A stretch of DNA of 64,000 bases from Bos javanicus (Eukaryota > Chordata > Mammalia > Artiodactyla > Bovidae), in NCBI RefSeq assembly GCF_032452875.1, contig NC_083882.1, positions 62,077,614 to 62,141,613 of the forward strand. The letters run 5' to 3'. Of this stretch, positions 1 to 11,520 are shown one piece after another. Numbering within the stretch: position 1 is the stretch's first letter; each line of letters opens with the position of its first letter. The notes beneath the pieces were generated by a model that was given only the letters and a program-made list of their open reading frames with translations, was not told the origin of the DNA and searched no databases. Made by a program: the position numbers and the translations under genes.

Positions 1-245
1 GTCCAACTCTGTGTGACCCCATAGATGGCAGCCCACCAGGCTCCCCCATCCCTGGGATTCTCCAGGCAAGAACACTGGAGTAGGTTGCCATTTCCTTCTC
101 CAATGCATGAAAATGAAAAGTGAAAGTGAAGTCACTCAGCCATGTCCGACTCTTAGTGACCCCATGGACTGCAGCCCACCAGGCTCCTCCGTCCATGGGG
201 TTTTCTAGGCAAGAGTACTGGAGTGGGGTGCCATTGCCTTCTCCC
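1..245 (-). mobile_element. Bov-A2 SINE, cut by window edge
   Basis: Two tandem Bov-A monomers in reverse orientation, each with the block reading ccaccaggctcc, then ggcaagaacactggag or ggcaagagtactggag, then ttgcc-type ends near gccttctcc. The monomers are joined by the characteristic linker gcatgaaaatgaaaagtgaa around 106-125. The 3' tail lies outside the window. Confidence 0.9.
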
Positions 246-1734
246 TATAAGCGAATAACTAATTACAAATACTATAATAATGTCCAAATCAAACAAAATC
301 CATAGGTCCCCAGTTTTTACTGTCCATAATCTAACCTCTGTGTGTAAATGGATGTGTGTATATGTGTCTGTATCTATGTGTGCATATTGCTTTAAGTTTA
401 TGAATTTAACAGTACAGGCCAGATCCTATAATCCATGTTCTTTAAAAACTGAAGCAAAATCCACATTAAATGATGGTGTTTTTAAAAAAAAGATCTTTGA
501 TTCAATTGGTTTGTCTAATTGATGCCCCAAATATCTTTTAGAAAGAAGCATTTTTTTATTTTTTGGTTTATGATTTTTATGGTTTTGAGATCAATTGATA
601 ATGACATTGTTGGTTTGTCTTTCATCCCCTCAAGGTCTCATACACATCACAGACAATTATTAAAAGACAAACAAGTGCAAGCACTTACAATATTGAATAA
701 GAATAAGATGAGTGACGCCAAATGAAACATAACTGAACTAATGAGGCATGATATGTTTATCATATTCTTTGTGAGTTGTCAGGTTGCTATCTTAAGTGCT
801 AGTTCTATTATTTTTAGCATATAAAAGGCAATGTCTTAATTCACAGCTTTGCTAAAATCACATGGTATCAATACTACTTAGGAGAAGAGGAAAAATTTTT
901 ACCGCTAATAGTTGCTGCCACATGAGGATATTTATTGTTATATAATGAAATATGGTTGTATTTTTAAAGAAATAAAACACAAGCATTTCAGATACTCTGG
1001 AAAAGATAAACTTATCCAGAGGTGAGTGAGTTCTAAAAATCCTGGTCCTTACAAAATATAGCCTGACAATAGATTTTGTTTCTCAAAGGCAAGCTGCATC
1101 AATACAAAGGCAAAAATCCTCATCTGTATAGAGGGCCTCCTTTTTCTCCTGCCCATCCTAAACTCCTCCTTCTCTTCCTTGATCTCTTTCCTTCCTTTCT
1201 AAATTAAACCAAATCTTTTCTTGTAAATACAGATGTTTCAAGTTAAACTTACAACAGTTATGTTTTGTTTTTAATTATCATCTTTTTCCATTCCCAAGTT
1301 CTCTTCTCTATAGGCAATAAGGACATTGAGTTTAAGCTTTAATCCCACCCAATTCCACAATAATCCTGGCCAGAGTAGGAAGTCATCTCAGGGCCCTAAG
1401 ACCAGAGCAGCACCAGCTTCAGTACGCAGTGAGTCCAGGGAGAGCCCTGGGCATGAAGAGCATGCTCATCAAGCTGCATATAACCTTTCCACAATCTGCC
1501 ATTTTTACCTTGACCACGGATCACACTGACTGGTCTTCTTTCACCATTTCCTTCTAAAATAACCGCTTAGTCATTCCCTACTCATCATTTTATCTTTTGG
1601 GTTTTTCCTTAGGTTTGTTTTTTTTTTCTCTTTTTGTAATTACTAAAAACAACTTTAGTGGGAAATAACTGAAAGTATTATAAAACATTATACAACTGAC
1701 AGGCACATATTTAAAGCAAAAAATTTGTTAAGTT
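246..1734. other. Intronic sequence with no recognised gene or young repeat
   Basis: AT-rich DNA downstream of the last DCDC1 exon identified. A C/T-rich run lies at 1135-1200. The stretch 1340-1550 is richer in GC than its surroundings and is open on both strands, but has no convincing exon structure (see findings). Confidence 0.5.
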
Positions 1735-1912
1735 TTGAAACATGTGTACACATTTTAAAGTATCACAACCATCAAGATAATGAAGATATATCCAGAGCTC
1801 TCACCCCCAAAAAACCACCCCCAAAGTTTCTGTGTTCTCTTTTGTAATCATGCCCTCCTGTCCCTTCCTACCTTCCTATCTCCAGGCAAACACTGATCTT
1901 CCTAGATTAGTT

Positions 1913-2435
1913 GTCGTTGTTCAGTAGCTCAATTATGTCTGACTCTGCAACCCCACAGATTGCAGCATGCCAGACTTCCCTGTCCTTCACCAACTCCCGG
2001 AGCTTGCTCAAACTCATGTTCATTGAGTCAGTGATGCCATGCAACCATCTCATCATCCATCATCCCCTTCTCCTCCTGCCTTCAATCTTTCCCAGCATCA
2101 GGGTCTTTTCTAATGAGTCGGCTCTTCACATCAGGTGGCCAAAGTATTGGAGCTTCAGCTTCAGCATCAGTCCTTTCAATGAATATTCAGGACTGATTTC
2201 CTTTAGGATTGACTGGTTTGACCTCTTTGCAGTCCAAGGGACTCCCAGGAGACTTCTCTAACACCACAGTTAAAAAGCATCAATTCTTCAGCCTCAATCT
2301 TCTTTATGATCCAACCCTCACATCCATACATGACTACTGGAAAAACCATAGCTTTGACTAGATGGACCTTTGTTGGCAAAGTAATGTCTCTGCTTTTTAA
2401 TATACTGTCTTCATGGCTACAGTCACCATCTGCAT
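1913..2435 (-). mobile_element. BovB LINE, 5'-truncated
   Basis: Reverse-oriented BovB 3' region; its antisense reads the familiar tccctgtccttcaccaactc and catcagggtcttttc blocks. An 11-bp target-site duplication, ctagattagtt, flanks it at 1902-1912 and 2436-2446, which fixes both ends. It interrupts the old L1. Confidence 0.92.
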
Positions 2436-2573
2436 CTAGATTAGTTAGGACTCTCTAAAATTTTATGCAAAGGCAATCAAACAATACATACCCTTAATGG
2501 GTTTGTTTCTTCTCCTCAATATAATTGTTTTGAGATTCATTCATATTGTTGTGTGAATCAAGAATTAGTTCCT

Positions 2574-2843
2574 TGAAGGCAATGGCACCCCACTCCAGTA
2601 CTCTTGCTTAGAAAATCCTATAGATAGAGGAGCCTGTTAGGCTGCAATCCATGGGGTCGCTAAGAGTCGGACACGACTGAGCGATTTCACATTCACTTTT
2701 CACTTTCATGCATTGGAGAAGGAAATGGCAGCCCACTCGTGTTCTTGCCTGGAGAATCCCAGGGATGGGGGAGCCTGGTGAGCTGCCGTCTGTGGGGTAG
2801 CACAGAGTCGGACACGACTGAAGTGACTTAGCATAGCATAGCA
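2574..2843 (+). mobile_element. Bov-A2 SINE
   Basis: Two Bov-A monomers in forward orientation joined by the cacttttcactttcatgcat linker, ending in a short agcat repeat tail. It interrupts the old L1. Confidence 0.9.
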
Positions 2844-3036
2844 TACACTATAATTTATCGTTCACCTATGGATGGACATTTTGGTTGTTTCAAGTTTTTA
2901 CTTTTGGCTTTAGAAATAAAGCTGCTATAAACATTTATGTACAAGTCTTCATAAGGACTTTCATATTCCTTGAATAATCGAGGAGAGGCTGGGCAATAAA
3001 CTACAGGTATGTATATACCTACCTGTATATAAATAT

Positions 3037-3083
3037 AAATACACACACATATGTGTGTGTTTGTGTGTACATATATGTATGTA
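3037..3083. repeat. AC/GT microsatellite with perfect palindrome
   Basis: Positions 3041-3060 form a perfect 20-bp palindrome, (AC)n turning into (GT)n through CATATG, followed by more GT and TA-rich repeat up to the BovB 3' end. Confidence 0.8.
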
Positions 3084-3774
3084 TTTGTTGTTGTTCAGTT
3101 GCTAAGTCATGTCTGACTTCTTGTGACCCCCTGGACTGCAGCATACCAGGCCTCCCTGTCCCTCACCACCTCCTGGAGTTTGCCCAAGTTCACGTTCGTT
3201 GAATCGGTAATGCCATCCTACCATCTCATCCTCTGCCACCCTCTTCTCCTTTTGCCTTCAATGTTTCCCAGCATCAGGGTCTTTTCCAATGCTCAGCTCA
3301 GTACTGGAGCGTCAGCTTTAACATCAGTCCTTTCGGTGAGTATTCAGGGTTGATTTCCTTTAGGATTGATTGGTTTGATCTCCTTGCTGTCCTAGGGACT
3401 CACAAGAATTTTCTCTATCACCACAGTTTGAAAGCATCAATTATTTAATGCTTAGCTTTCTTTTTGAGAAGGAAATGGCAACCCACTCCAGTATTCTTGC
3501 CTGGAAAATCCCAGGGATGGGGGAGCCTGGTGGGCTGCTGTCTATGGGGTCGCACAGAGTCGGACACGACTGAAGCGACTTAGCAACAGCAGCCTTCTTT
3601 ATGGTCCAACTCTCACATCCATACATGACTGCTGGAAAGACCATAGCTTTGAATATACAGACCTTGGTCAGCAAAGTGATGTCTCTGCTTTTTAATATGC
3701 GGCCTAGGTTTGTCATAGCTTTTCTTCCAAGAAGCAATGTCTTCTAATTTAATGGCTGCCATCACCATCCACAG
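3084..3774 (-). mobile_element. BovB LINE with nested SINE
   Basis: Reverse-oriented BovB 3' half in two parts, 3084-3462 and 3596-3774, that are continuous once the SINE at 3463-3595 is removed. The antisense carries MVFPAVMYGCESWTIKK, a BovB C-terminal motif. Confidence 0.9.
3463..3595 (+). mobile_element. Bov-A monomer SINE nested in BovB
   Basis: Single Bov-A unit from gagaaggaaatggcaaccc to gcgacttagcaacagcag, opposite in orientation to its host BovB, with short ttcttt-type repeats on both sides. It therefore post-dates the BovB copy. Confidence 0.88.
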
Positions 3775-4012
3775 TGGTTTTGTAAATATACATATATGTG
3801 TATATTTTAGGAGAGTATCAATTATTTTCCAAAGTTTTGAAGCATTTATATTTCTACCAACTATGTAGAAACCATGTACCAACTATGAGGGTTCAGTTGT
3901 TCCACATTCTCACCAGCATTCAATATGGTCACATTTTAAACACTGGACTCTACTACATATGTGGTGTTACCTAATTTTAGTTGTATTTTATATTCCCCTA
4001 ATATTTAGCATC

Positions 4013-4910
4013 AAGGCTGTATATTGTCACCCTGCTTATTTAACTTATATGGAGAGTACATCATGAGGAATGCTGGACTGGATGAAGCACAAACTGGAAT
4101 CAAGATTGCCAGGAAAAATATCAATAACCTCAGACATGCAGATGACACCACCCTTATGGCAGAAAGTGAATAGGAAATTTTGATGAAAGTGAAAGAGGAG
4201 AGTGAAAAAATTGTCTTAAAACTCAACATTCAGAAAACTAAGATCATGGCATCTGGCCCCATCAATTCATGGCAAATAGATGGAGAAACAGTGGAAACAG
4301 TGACAGACTTTATTTGGGGGGCTCCAAAATCAATGTAGATGGTGACTGCAGCCATGAAATTAAAAGATGTTTTCTCCTTGGAAGAAAAATTATGACCAAC
4401 TAAATGGCATATTATAAAGCAGAGACATTACTTTGCCAACAAAGGTCCATCTAGTAAAAGCTATTGTTTTTCCAATGGTCATGTATGGATGTGAGAATTG
4501 GACCATAAAGAAAGCTGAGCGCCGAAGGATTGATGCTTTTGGACTGTGGTGTTGGAGGAGACTCTTGAGAGAACCTTGGACTGCAAGGAGGTCCAACCAG
4601 TTCATCCTAAAGGAAATCAGCCCTAAATATTCATGGGAAGGACTGATGCTGAAGCTGAAACTCCAATACTTTGGCCACCTGATGAAAAGTACTGACTCAT
4701 TGGAAAAGACCCTGATGCTGGGAAAGATTGAAGGCAGAAGGAGATGGGGATGACAGAGGATGAGGTTGTTGGATGGCATCACCGACTCAACGGACATGAG
4801 TTTGAGTAAACTCTGGGAGTTGGTGATGGACAGGGAGGCCTGGCGTGCTGCAGTCCATGGCATCACAGAGTCAGACATGACTGAGCAACTGAACTGAACT
4901 GACTGAATGA
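4013..4910 (+). mobile_element. BovB LINE, 5'-truncated, dead reverse transcriptase
   Basis: Forward BovB starting in the reverse transcriptase palm and ending at the ctgaactgaactgact 3' terminus. The 8-bp duplication ttagcatc at 4005-4012 and 4911-4918 bounds it. The catalytic box reads HADD at 4135-4146 instead of YADD, and a stop follows about 25 bp later, so it encodes nothing functional. Confidence 0.92.
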
Positions 4911-5940
4911 TTAGCATCTATTCATATGCCAACTGTGTATCTTCCTTGTTACAGTATTTGTCCAAATCATTTACCTGCCCATTTTTTCTTGAGTTGTGTG
5001 TATTCTGCAAATATCTATTGTTTGAAGATATTTCTCCCTAAGTGTCACTTGTCTTCTCATTCTCTTAACAATGCCTTTCAAAGAGCAGAAAGTCTTAATT
5101 TTAATGAAGTCCAATTTATCGATTTATATTTTTGTGGATCATGTTTTTGACATCATATGTAAGAAAGTTTGGTTAATACAAGATCACAAATATTTTCTCC
5201 TTTGCTTTTGTCTGGAATATTCAATTTTATTTTTTACATTTAAGTCTATAATCCATTTTGAGCTAACTACTGTTTATTGTATTACATACGATCAGTTTTT
5301 TTTATATATTGATATCCAATTGTTCCATCACCATTAGTCAAAAAAAAAGAAAATCCTTTTTCCACTGAATTTCTCTCGCAATTTTGTCAAAAGTCAATTG
5401 GCCGTATATGTGTGGATCTATTTCTGGATCTTCCATCCTGTTCTATTGATCCAATTGTCTACTTTGGTGCCAATAGCATGCCGTTTTTCATTACTGCTAT
5501 TTAATTTTTTTGTGTTTTTATTTTCATTACTTTTATTTTACAGTAAGTCTTGAGATCAGGTAATTTTGTTCTTTTTCAAGTTGTTTTGCCTATTCTAGAT
5601 CTTTTGCAATTCTATATGGATTTTAAAATTACCTTGATACCTTTTATAAAGAAACTTTCTGGGATTTCTATTGAGATTGCATTAAATCTATAGGTCAATT
5701 TGAAGAGAATGGACATCATAACCATACAGAGTCTTTCAATCCATGGATACAGTATATCCCTGCATCTATTTAGGTCTTCTTTACTCTTACTCAGCAATGT
5801 TTTGTAGCTTTCAGTACACAAGTCTTGTATGTATTTTATCTGATTCATATTGAAGCATGTCATAGTTTTGATGTTATTATAATTGGCATTTAAAAATTTT
5901 AACTTCTAAAGTTGCTTGTTGTTAGTGTACAGGAATACAA

Positions 5941-6005
5941 ATAACATATATATATATGTATACACATATATATATTGTTTATATATGTATATACATATAT
6001 ATATT
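5941..6005. repeat. TA-rich dinucleotide repeat
   Basis: Imperfect (TA)n/(CATA)n with several self-complementary stretches, inside the old L1. Confidence 0.85.
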
Positions 6006-6104
6006 GATCTCAAGCCCTCAAACTTGCTAAACTCATTTATTAGTTGTAGACATTGTTTGTAGTTTTCATAGGATTTTCTACATAGATAATTATACCATTT
6101 GAAA

Positions 6105-7137
6105 TTAAAGTCAGAAGATATGGGAATACCAGACCACCTGACCTGCCTCTTGAGAAACCTGTATACAGGTCAGGAAGCAACAGTTAGAACTGGACATGGA
6201 ACATCAGACTGGTTCCAAATAGGAAAAGGAGTACGTCAAGGCTGTATATTGTCACCCTGCTTATTTAACTTATATGCAGAGTACATCATGAGAAACACTG
6301 GGCTGGAGGAAGCACAAGCTGGAATCAAGATTGCCAGGAGAAATATCAATAACCTCAGATATGCAGAGGACACCACCCTTATGGCAGAAAGTGAAGAAGA
6401 ACTGAAGAGCCTCTTGATGAAAGTGAAAGAAGAGAGTGAAAAAATTGGCTTAAAGCTCAACATTCAGAAAACGAAGATCATGGCATCTGGTCCCATCACT
6501 TCATGGGAAATAGATGGGGAAACAGTGGAAACAGTGGCTGACTTTATTTTGGAGGGCTCCAAAATCACTGCAGATGGTGATTGCAGCTATGAAATTAAGA
6601 TACTTGCTCCTTGGAAGAAAAGTTATGACCAACCTAGATAGCATATTGAAAAGCAGAGACATTACTTTGCCAACAAAGATCTGTCTAGTCAAGGCTATGG
6701 TTTTTCCAGTGGTCATGTATGGATGTGAGAGTTGAACTATAAAGAAAGCTGAGCGCCGAAGAATTGATGCTTTTCAACTGTGGTGTTGGAAAAATCTCTT
6801 GAGAGTCCCTTGGACTGCAAGGAGATCTGACAGTCCATCCTAAGGAGATTAGTCCTGGGTATTCATTGGAGGGACTGATGTTGAAGCTGAAATTCCAATA
6901 CTTTGGCCACCTGATGCAGAGAGCTGACTCATTTGAAAAGACCCTGATGCTGGGAGGGATTGAGGGCAGGAGGAGAAGGGGACGACAGAAGATGAGGTGG
7001 TTGGATGGCATCACCGACACGATAGACATGGGTTTGGGTGGACTCCAGGAGCTGGTGATGGACAGTGAGGCCTGGCACGCTGTGGTTCATGGGGTCACAA
7101 AGAGTCGGACACGACTGAGTGACTGAACTGAACTGAA
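6105..7137 (+). mobile_element. BovB LINE, 5'-truncated, part of reverse transcriptase ORF
   Basis: Forward copy. The frame from 6120 to 6600 gives GIPDHLTCLLRNLYTGQEAT, QGCILSPCLFNLYAEYI and the catalytic box YAED at 6360-6371 (second Asp replaced? the box is Y-A-E-D). Later parts continue in a shifted frame, with an in-frame stop near 6737. It ends with ctgaactgaactgaac. No clear target-site duplication was found. Confidence 0.9.
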
Positions 7138-7907
7138 CTTACTTCTTCAATTCATATCTAGATGTCTTTTATTTCTTTTCCCTTTCTTATTATACTGGCT
7201 ATAGTTTTCTATGCATTGCTGAATAGGTGAGAGTAGACAATCTTGCCTTGTTTTGACTTTAGGAGGAAGCACTAGTCTTTCATCATTAAATATGTCAGTT
7301 GTATGTTTTTTGTAGATGCCCTATGTCATATTGACAAAGTTCCCTTCTATTCAGTTTTCTGAATAGAAAACTTTCTATTAGGAAGGGATTCTGACCTTTG
7401 TTAAAAGCTTTTCCTATATCAATTTGATGTTTGTGATTTTTTTTCCTTTTCAGTCTGCCAATTGAGTGATTTACATTGATTGATTTTCAACTTCATTCTC
7501 CTGGGATAAACACTGCTTGGTCATGATATATTGTCTTTTTTATTGTATTCAACTTGTTAAAATGTTAAGAATTTTTTGCATTTATGTTCACAAGGGATAT
7601 TGGTCTATGATTCTCTTTTCCTATAATGTCTGTCTGATTTCTGCTTTCAGAATAATATTGGCCTCTTAGAATTAGCTAGGAAGTATTCCCTCTTCTATTT
7701 TCTATGTAAGGAAATGGAGACTTGACATATTTGAAAGAATTCCCAAGTGAAGCTAGGGAAATCATCTGAATCTGAGGTTCTCTTTGTGGGAAAGTTTTTA
7801 ACTAAAAATTTAATTTCTTTAAGAGATCCAGGACTATTCAGCTTACTTATTTCTTCTTGAGTAGACACTGGCAATTTGTGCCCTTGAAGAAATTGGTCTT
7901 TAATCAT

Positions 7908-8118
7908 CTCAGTTCCCTGGTGGCTTAGAGGGTAAAGTGTCCGCCTGCAATGCGGGAGATCTGGGTTCAATCCCTGAGTTGGGAAGATCCCCTGGAGAAG
8001 GAAATGGCAACCCACTCCAGTACTCCTGCCTGGAAAATCCTATGGACGGAGGAGCCTGGGAGGCTAAAGTCCATGGGGTCGCAAAGAGTCAGACACGACT
8101 GAGTGACTTCACTTACTT
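7908..8118 (+). mobile_element. Bov-tA SINE
   Basis: tRNA-Glu-derived head (ttccctggtggcttagaggg, then gggttcaatccctgag as B box) joined to a Bov-A tail ending cacgactgagtgacttcac. It interrupts the old L1. Confidence 0.92.
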
Positions 8119-8437
8119 TATTTTTGTTCAAAATATTCCATTATCTCTTTAATAACTGTGATATCACCTCTCTCATTCCTGATATTGGTAATTTGTGTCC
8201 TATTCCTTAATTTCCTGAGTAGTCTGGCTAGAGGTTTATTAGTTTCTTTGATCTTTGAAAAAAAAAAAAGAAAACAGCTTTTGATTTTGTTGATTTTTCT
8301 CTTTTTTTCCTATTTTCTATTTCATTGATTTCTACTCTAACTTTTATTATTTTCTGTCTTCTGATTACTTTGAGTTCGATTTGCTCTTCTTACTCTAGCT
8401 TCTCCAAATGGGAGCTGAGGTCACTGATTTGCTGTCT

Positions 8438-8745
8438 TTCTTCTTAGCTCAGTTGGTAAAGAATCCGCCTGTAATGCAGAAGACCCTGGTTTGATTCCTG
8501 GGTTGGGAAGATCTGCTGGAGAAGGGATAGGCTACACACTCCAGTATTCTTGGGCTTTCCTTGTGGACCAGATGAAAAAGAATCTGCCTGAAATGCAGAA
8601 GACCTGGGTTCGATCCCTGGGTTGGGAAGATCCCCTGGAAAAGGGAAATACTACCCACTCCAGTATTCTGGCCTGGAGAATTCCATGGACATTTTAGTCC
8701 ATGCGTCACAAAGAGTTGGACACAACTGAGCAACTTTCACTTTTA
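8438..8745 (+). mobile_element. Tandem Bov-tA SINE with two tRNA-like heads
   Basis: Two heads lie one behind the other: 8438-8550 (gctcagttggtaaagaatcc, B box ggtttgattcctgg) and 8551-8745 (ctttccttgtggaccagatg, B box gggttcgatccctgg). Only the second is followed by a complete Bov-A tail. The first is cut inside its tail at cactccagtattctt. Confidence 0.85.
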
Positions 8746-8957
8746 CTTCTTTCCTTATATAGGTATTTACAGAAATTTCCATCTAAGAACTTCTTGGGCA
8801 GCATCCCACAGTTTTTAATATGTGTATTTTCATTTTCATTCAGTTCAAAAATACTTGCTAATTTCCATTTTGATTTCTTCTTTAGTTCTTGGGTCATTTA
8901 GAAATGTGTTACTTATGTCCAGATACTTGGGGGTTTTCCAGAAAGCTTTCTGCTATT

Positions 8958-9139
8958 TTTTTTTTTAAGTATGGCTGATTTACAGTGTTACGTTAACTTC
9001 TGATGTACAGCAAAGTGATTCAGTTATACATACACATATACTTTCTTTTTTATGTTCTTTTCTATTATGGCTTATCACAGGATATTAAATAAATTTCCCT
9101 GTGCTATACAGTATGACCTTGTTGTGAAATCTGTCTGAT
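8958..9139 (-). mobile_element. L1 3'-end fragment, minus strand
   Basis: Begins with a poly-T run, then gctgatttacagtgttacg and cagcaaagtgattcag, and ends near ctatacagtatgacctt: the reverse complement of an artiodactyl L1 3' UTR. It is a separate, younger insertion in the old L1. Confidence 0.75.
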
Positions 9140-9452
9140 TTCTAGTGTAATTCTATTATGGCCAGAGAATCTTTTTTATAATATTTAAATTCTGTTAAAT
9201 GTATTGAGATTTGTTTTATAGCTAGAATATACTCCATTTGATTTAATATACTGTTCCTTTAAATGAATATGTCTTTTGCTGTTCTTGGGTATGTTCTATA
9301 AATATCAGTTAGGTCAAGTTGATTGACAGTGTTGTTCTAGTCTTTTGTATCCTCACAGTTTCCTCCTCACATGTTCTATCGATATTGAAATAGGATATTG
9401 TTTAATTTATAGGACATCCTTAACTTATCCGTCTACTTTCAGTTGATATCAT

Positions 9453-9652
9453 TGTTGTTATTTAGTTGCTAAGTCATATCTGACTCTTTTGTGATCCATG
9501 GACTGTAGCCTGCCAGGTTCCTCTGTCCATGGGATTTCTCAGGCAAGAATATTGGAGTGGGTTGCCATTTCTTTTTCCAGAGGATCTTCCTGACCCAGAG
9601 ATTGAACCTGCATCTCCTGCATTACAGGTGGATTCTTACTGCTGAGCCACTG
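9453..9652 (-). mobile_element. Bov-tA SINE, reverse
   Basis: Reverse Bov-tA with Bov-A tail first and tRNA-like head last (ctgcattacaggtggattct, then gctgagccac). The 8-bp duplication gatatcat at 9445-9452 and 9653-9660 bounds it. Confidence 0.92.
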
Positions 9653-10555
9653 GATATCATACCACTTGAGAAATACAGTATGAGAATCTTTCTTCCATTT
9701 TTCCTATTGGTATTTGTACCATTAACTTCATATATTTTGCATCTACATATTTTTCTCTCCATAATATATTATTTTTTGCTGTAAACAAAAAATTATATTT
9801 TAAAGAGACTTAAATAAGAAATGAGATCTTTATATTGTCTGTGTGGTTATTATTCCCAGTGCTCTTCATTTTCATCTGATACCAATATTCTTCTGCTTGA
9901 AGGAATTCTTTAAACAATGTTTGTTCTCTAGGTCTGCTGGTGATAAATTCTTTCAGTTTCTGACTAATATCTGAATTTTTATTTTGCCTTAATATTTAAA
10001 AAATATTAATAATTTCATTGGGAAATGATTTCTATATTGATAGGTTGGTTGTTTTGTTCTTTAAGCTTTTAAAGATATTCTTCCACTGTCTTCTCACTCT
10101 TATTGTTACCAACAAGAAATCTGCTGTCATTCTTATCTTTATTCCTTTTGTACGTAATATGCCTTTTCTGTGTACTCTTAAGATTTTTCCCTTTATCACT
10201 AATTTTAAGGAATTTGATTATGATTTTTCTTGGTTCTTTTCTTAGTGTTTCTTATGCTTAAAATCTGTTGAACTTCTTGGATGTGTGGGTTGTAGTTTTC
10301 ACAAAATTTTGAAATTTTTTGTCCTATATTTTTAGAAGACATCATTTTTTCCAATATTTTTCTGTCCCCTGCTTCTTCCCTTCAGAGACTCTAATTATTC
10401 TGAGATTGGGCCATCTGAAGCTTTTCACAACCAACAGTGCTCTGTTCATTTTTCTTCAATCCATATTTTTTCCTCTCTGGTTTTCACTATGAATAGTTTC
10501 TTTTGGTATCTAAGTTCACTAAAATTTTCTTCCACAATTTGCAAGAAATTGAGGA

Positions 10556-10602
10556 ATTAGACAAATTCCTAAATTTGTCTAATCTGCTATTAGACAAATT
10601 TA
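10556..10602. repeat. Three alternating inverted copies of a 12-14 bp unit
   Basis: attagacaaatt at 10556-10567, its reverse complement at 10572-10583, then attagacaaattta at 10589-10602. Either outer copy can pair with the middle one. Confidence 0.9.
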
Positions 10603-11139
10603 GCATATTTTTCAAGTCATACATTGAAGTTTTCATACCTAGAAATTTGATTTGAGTCTTTTCATATGTTCTGTGTCTCTATTAACATGTTCAGTCTTTC
10701 CTCTAGCTACCTGAATATATGCAATACAATGATAACAACTGTTTTAATGACCTGTGTATTAATTCTATAATCTGTATCATTTCTAGGTCAGTTACAATTG
10801 ACTGATTCTTCTCTTTATTATAACCCTGGACTAAGTGAGCTGAAGCATCTCTGGCTCCATGTCCCATGGTTTGCACTTGTTATTATTGCAATTTGATGCT
10901 TTGTGAGTTTCCAGTTTACAGCATTGATTCTGCCCCAGAAAACTTGTTAGCTACTCCATGTATAGCACCATATCAACCTGGGACTTGCTTTGGGTTTGTT
11001 TGCTTCTCCTTGGGAACTATGTGTTTAGGACTCTACCCACACTGGCCAGTTTGTGTGATAGCAAACTACTGTCCCTCTCTTCCTTCTGCTTGGGTGTTTC
11101 AATTACTGTACCCTACTCATTCTCTGAGGTATCTTGGTA

Positions 11140-11174
11140 CAGTGAGTGCCAAGTACCACACTTGGCACTCACTG
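11140..11174. repeat. Perfect 15-bp hairpin
   Basis: cagtgagtgccaagt, 5-base loop accac, acttggcactcactg. No T-run follows on either strand, so it does not look like a terminator-type signal. Confidence 0.9.
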
Positions 11175-11224
11175 GCAATTGTATGATTGGATTTTGACCT
11201 ACAGACTATATAGTTTGTGGCTAA

Positions 11225-11520
11225 GAGTGAGTTATAGATTATAGTTGGTTGACTTTGCATTCCTTCCCAATCACTTAGATATGACCTTGAGTAAGTGATT
11301 AAACTCTGTATTTCAATCTCCCAGCTGTAAGGATAGTAACGCTACCTACCTTATCAAGTGTTGTTAAGTTTAAATGTAAAAATACAGCATAAATGAATTA
11401 AAATAGTGTCTGGCTCAGAATTTGTTTTTGCTGTTGTTAGAGTAAGTGTTACAGCTAGGATTTATACCTTGAAATCTGACTCTGTAGATCATGTTTTTTA
11501 ACCACTGTGTAATATTCTAA
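11225..11520. repeat. MIR relics
   Basis: 11225-11415 resembles a forward MIR (accttgagtaagtgattaaa, then tttcaatctcccagctgtaa). 11445-11520 resembles a reverse MIR end (acagctaggatttatacctt, then taaccactgtgtaat). Confidence 0.6.

Larger units (their letters stand above)
1735..11215 (-). mobile_element. Old L1 (L1M type), minus strand, broken into many pieces
   Basis: The non-SINE, non-BovB segments between these points read, in order, as the reverse complement of an old mammalian L1: 3' UTR-like sequence (1735-1901, 2447-2575, 2845-3035, 3775-4004, 4919-5940), ORF2 sequence (6006-6100, 7138-7905, 8120-8436, 8746-8957, 9140-9444) and upstream parts (9661 to about 11,215). Typical phrases are caatttatcgatttata-type strings, ggtctatttctggatctt-like text and the Leu/Phe-rich antisense ORFs. 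Reverse-transcriptase frames are destroyed. Boundaries, especially at 11,215, are approximate, and part of the far end might belong to a second old L1. Confidence 0.7.

Noticed and set aside
7918..7990. tRNA-like text with B box (several places, also 8,450, 20,420, 39,110, 42,310)
   Set aside because: These are heads of Bov-tA SINEs with degenerate cloverleafs and Bov-A tails, not tRNA genes.
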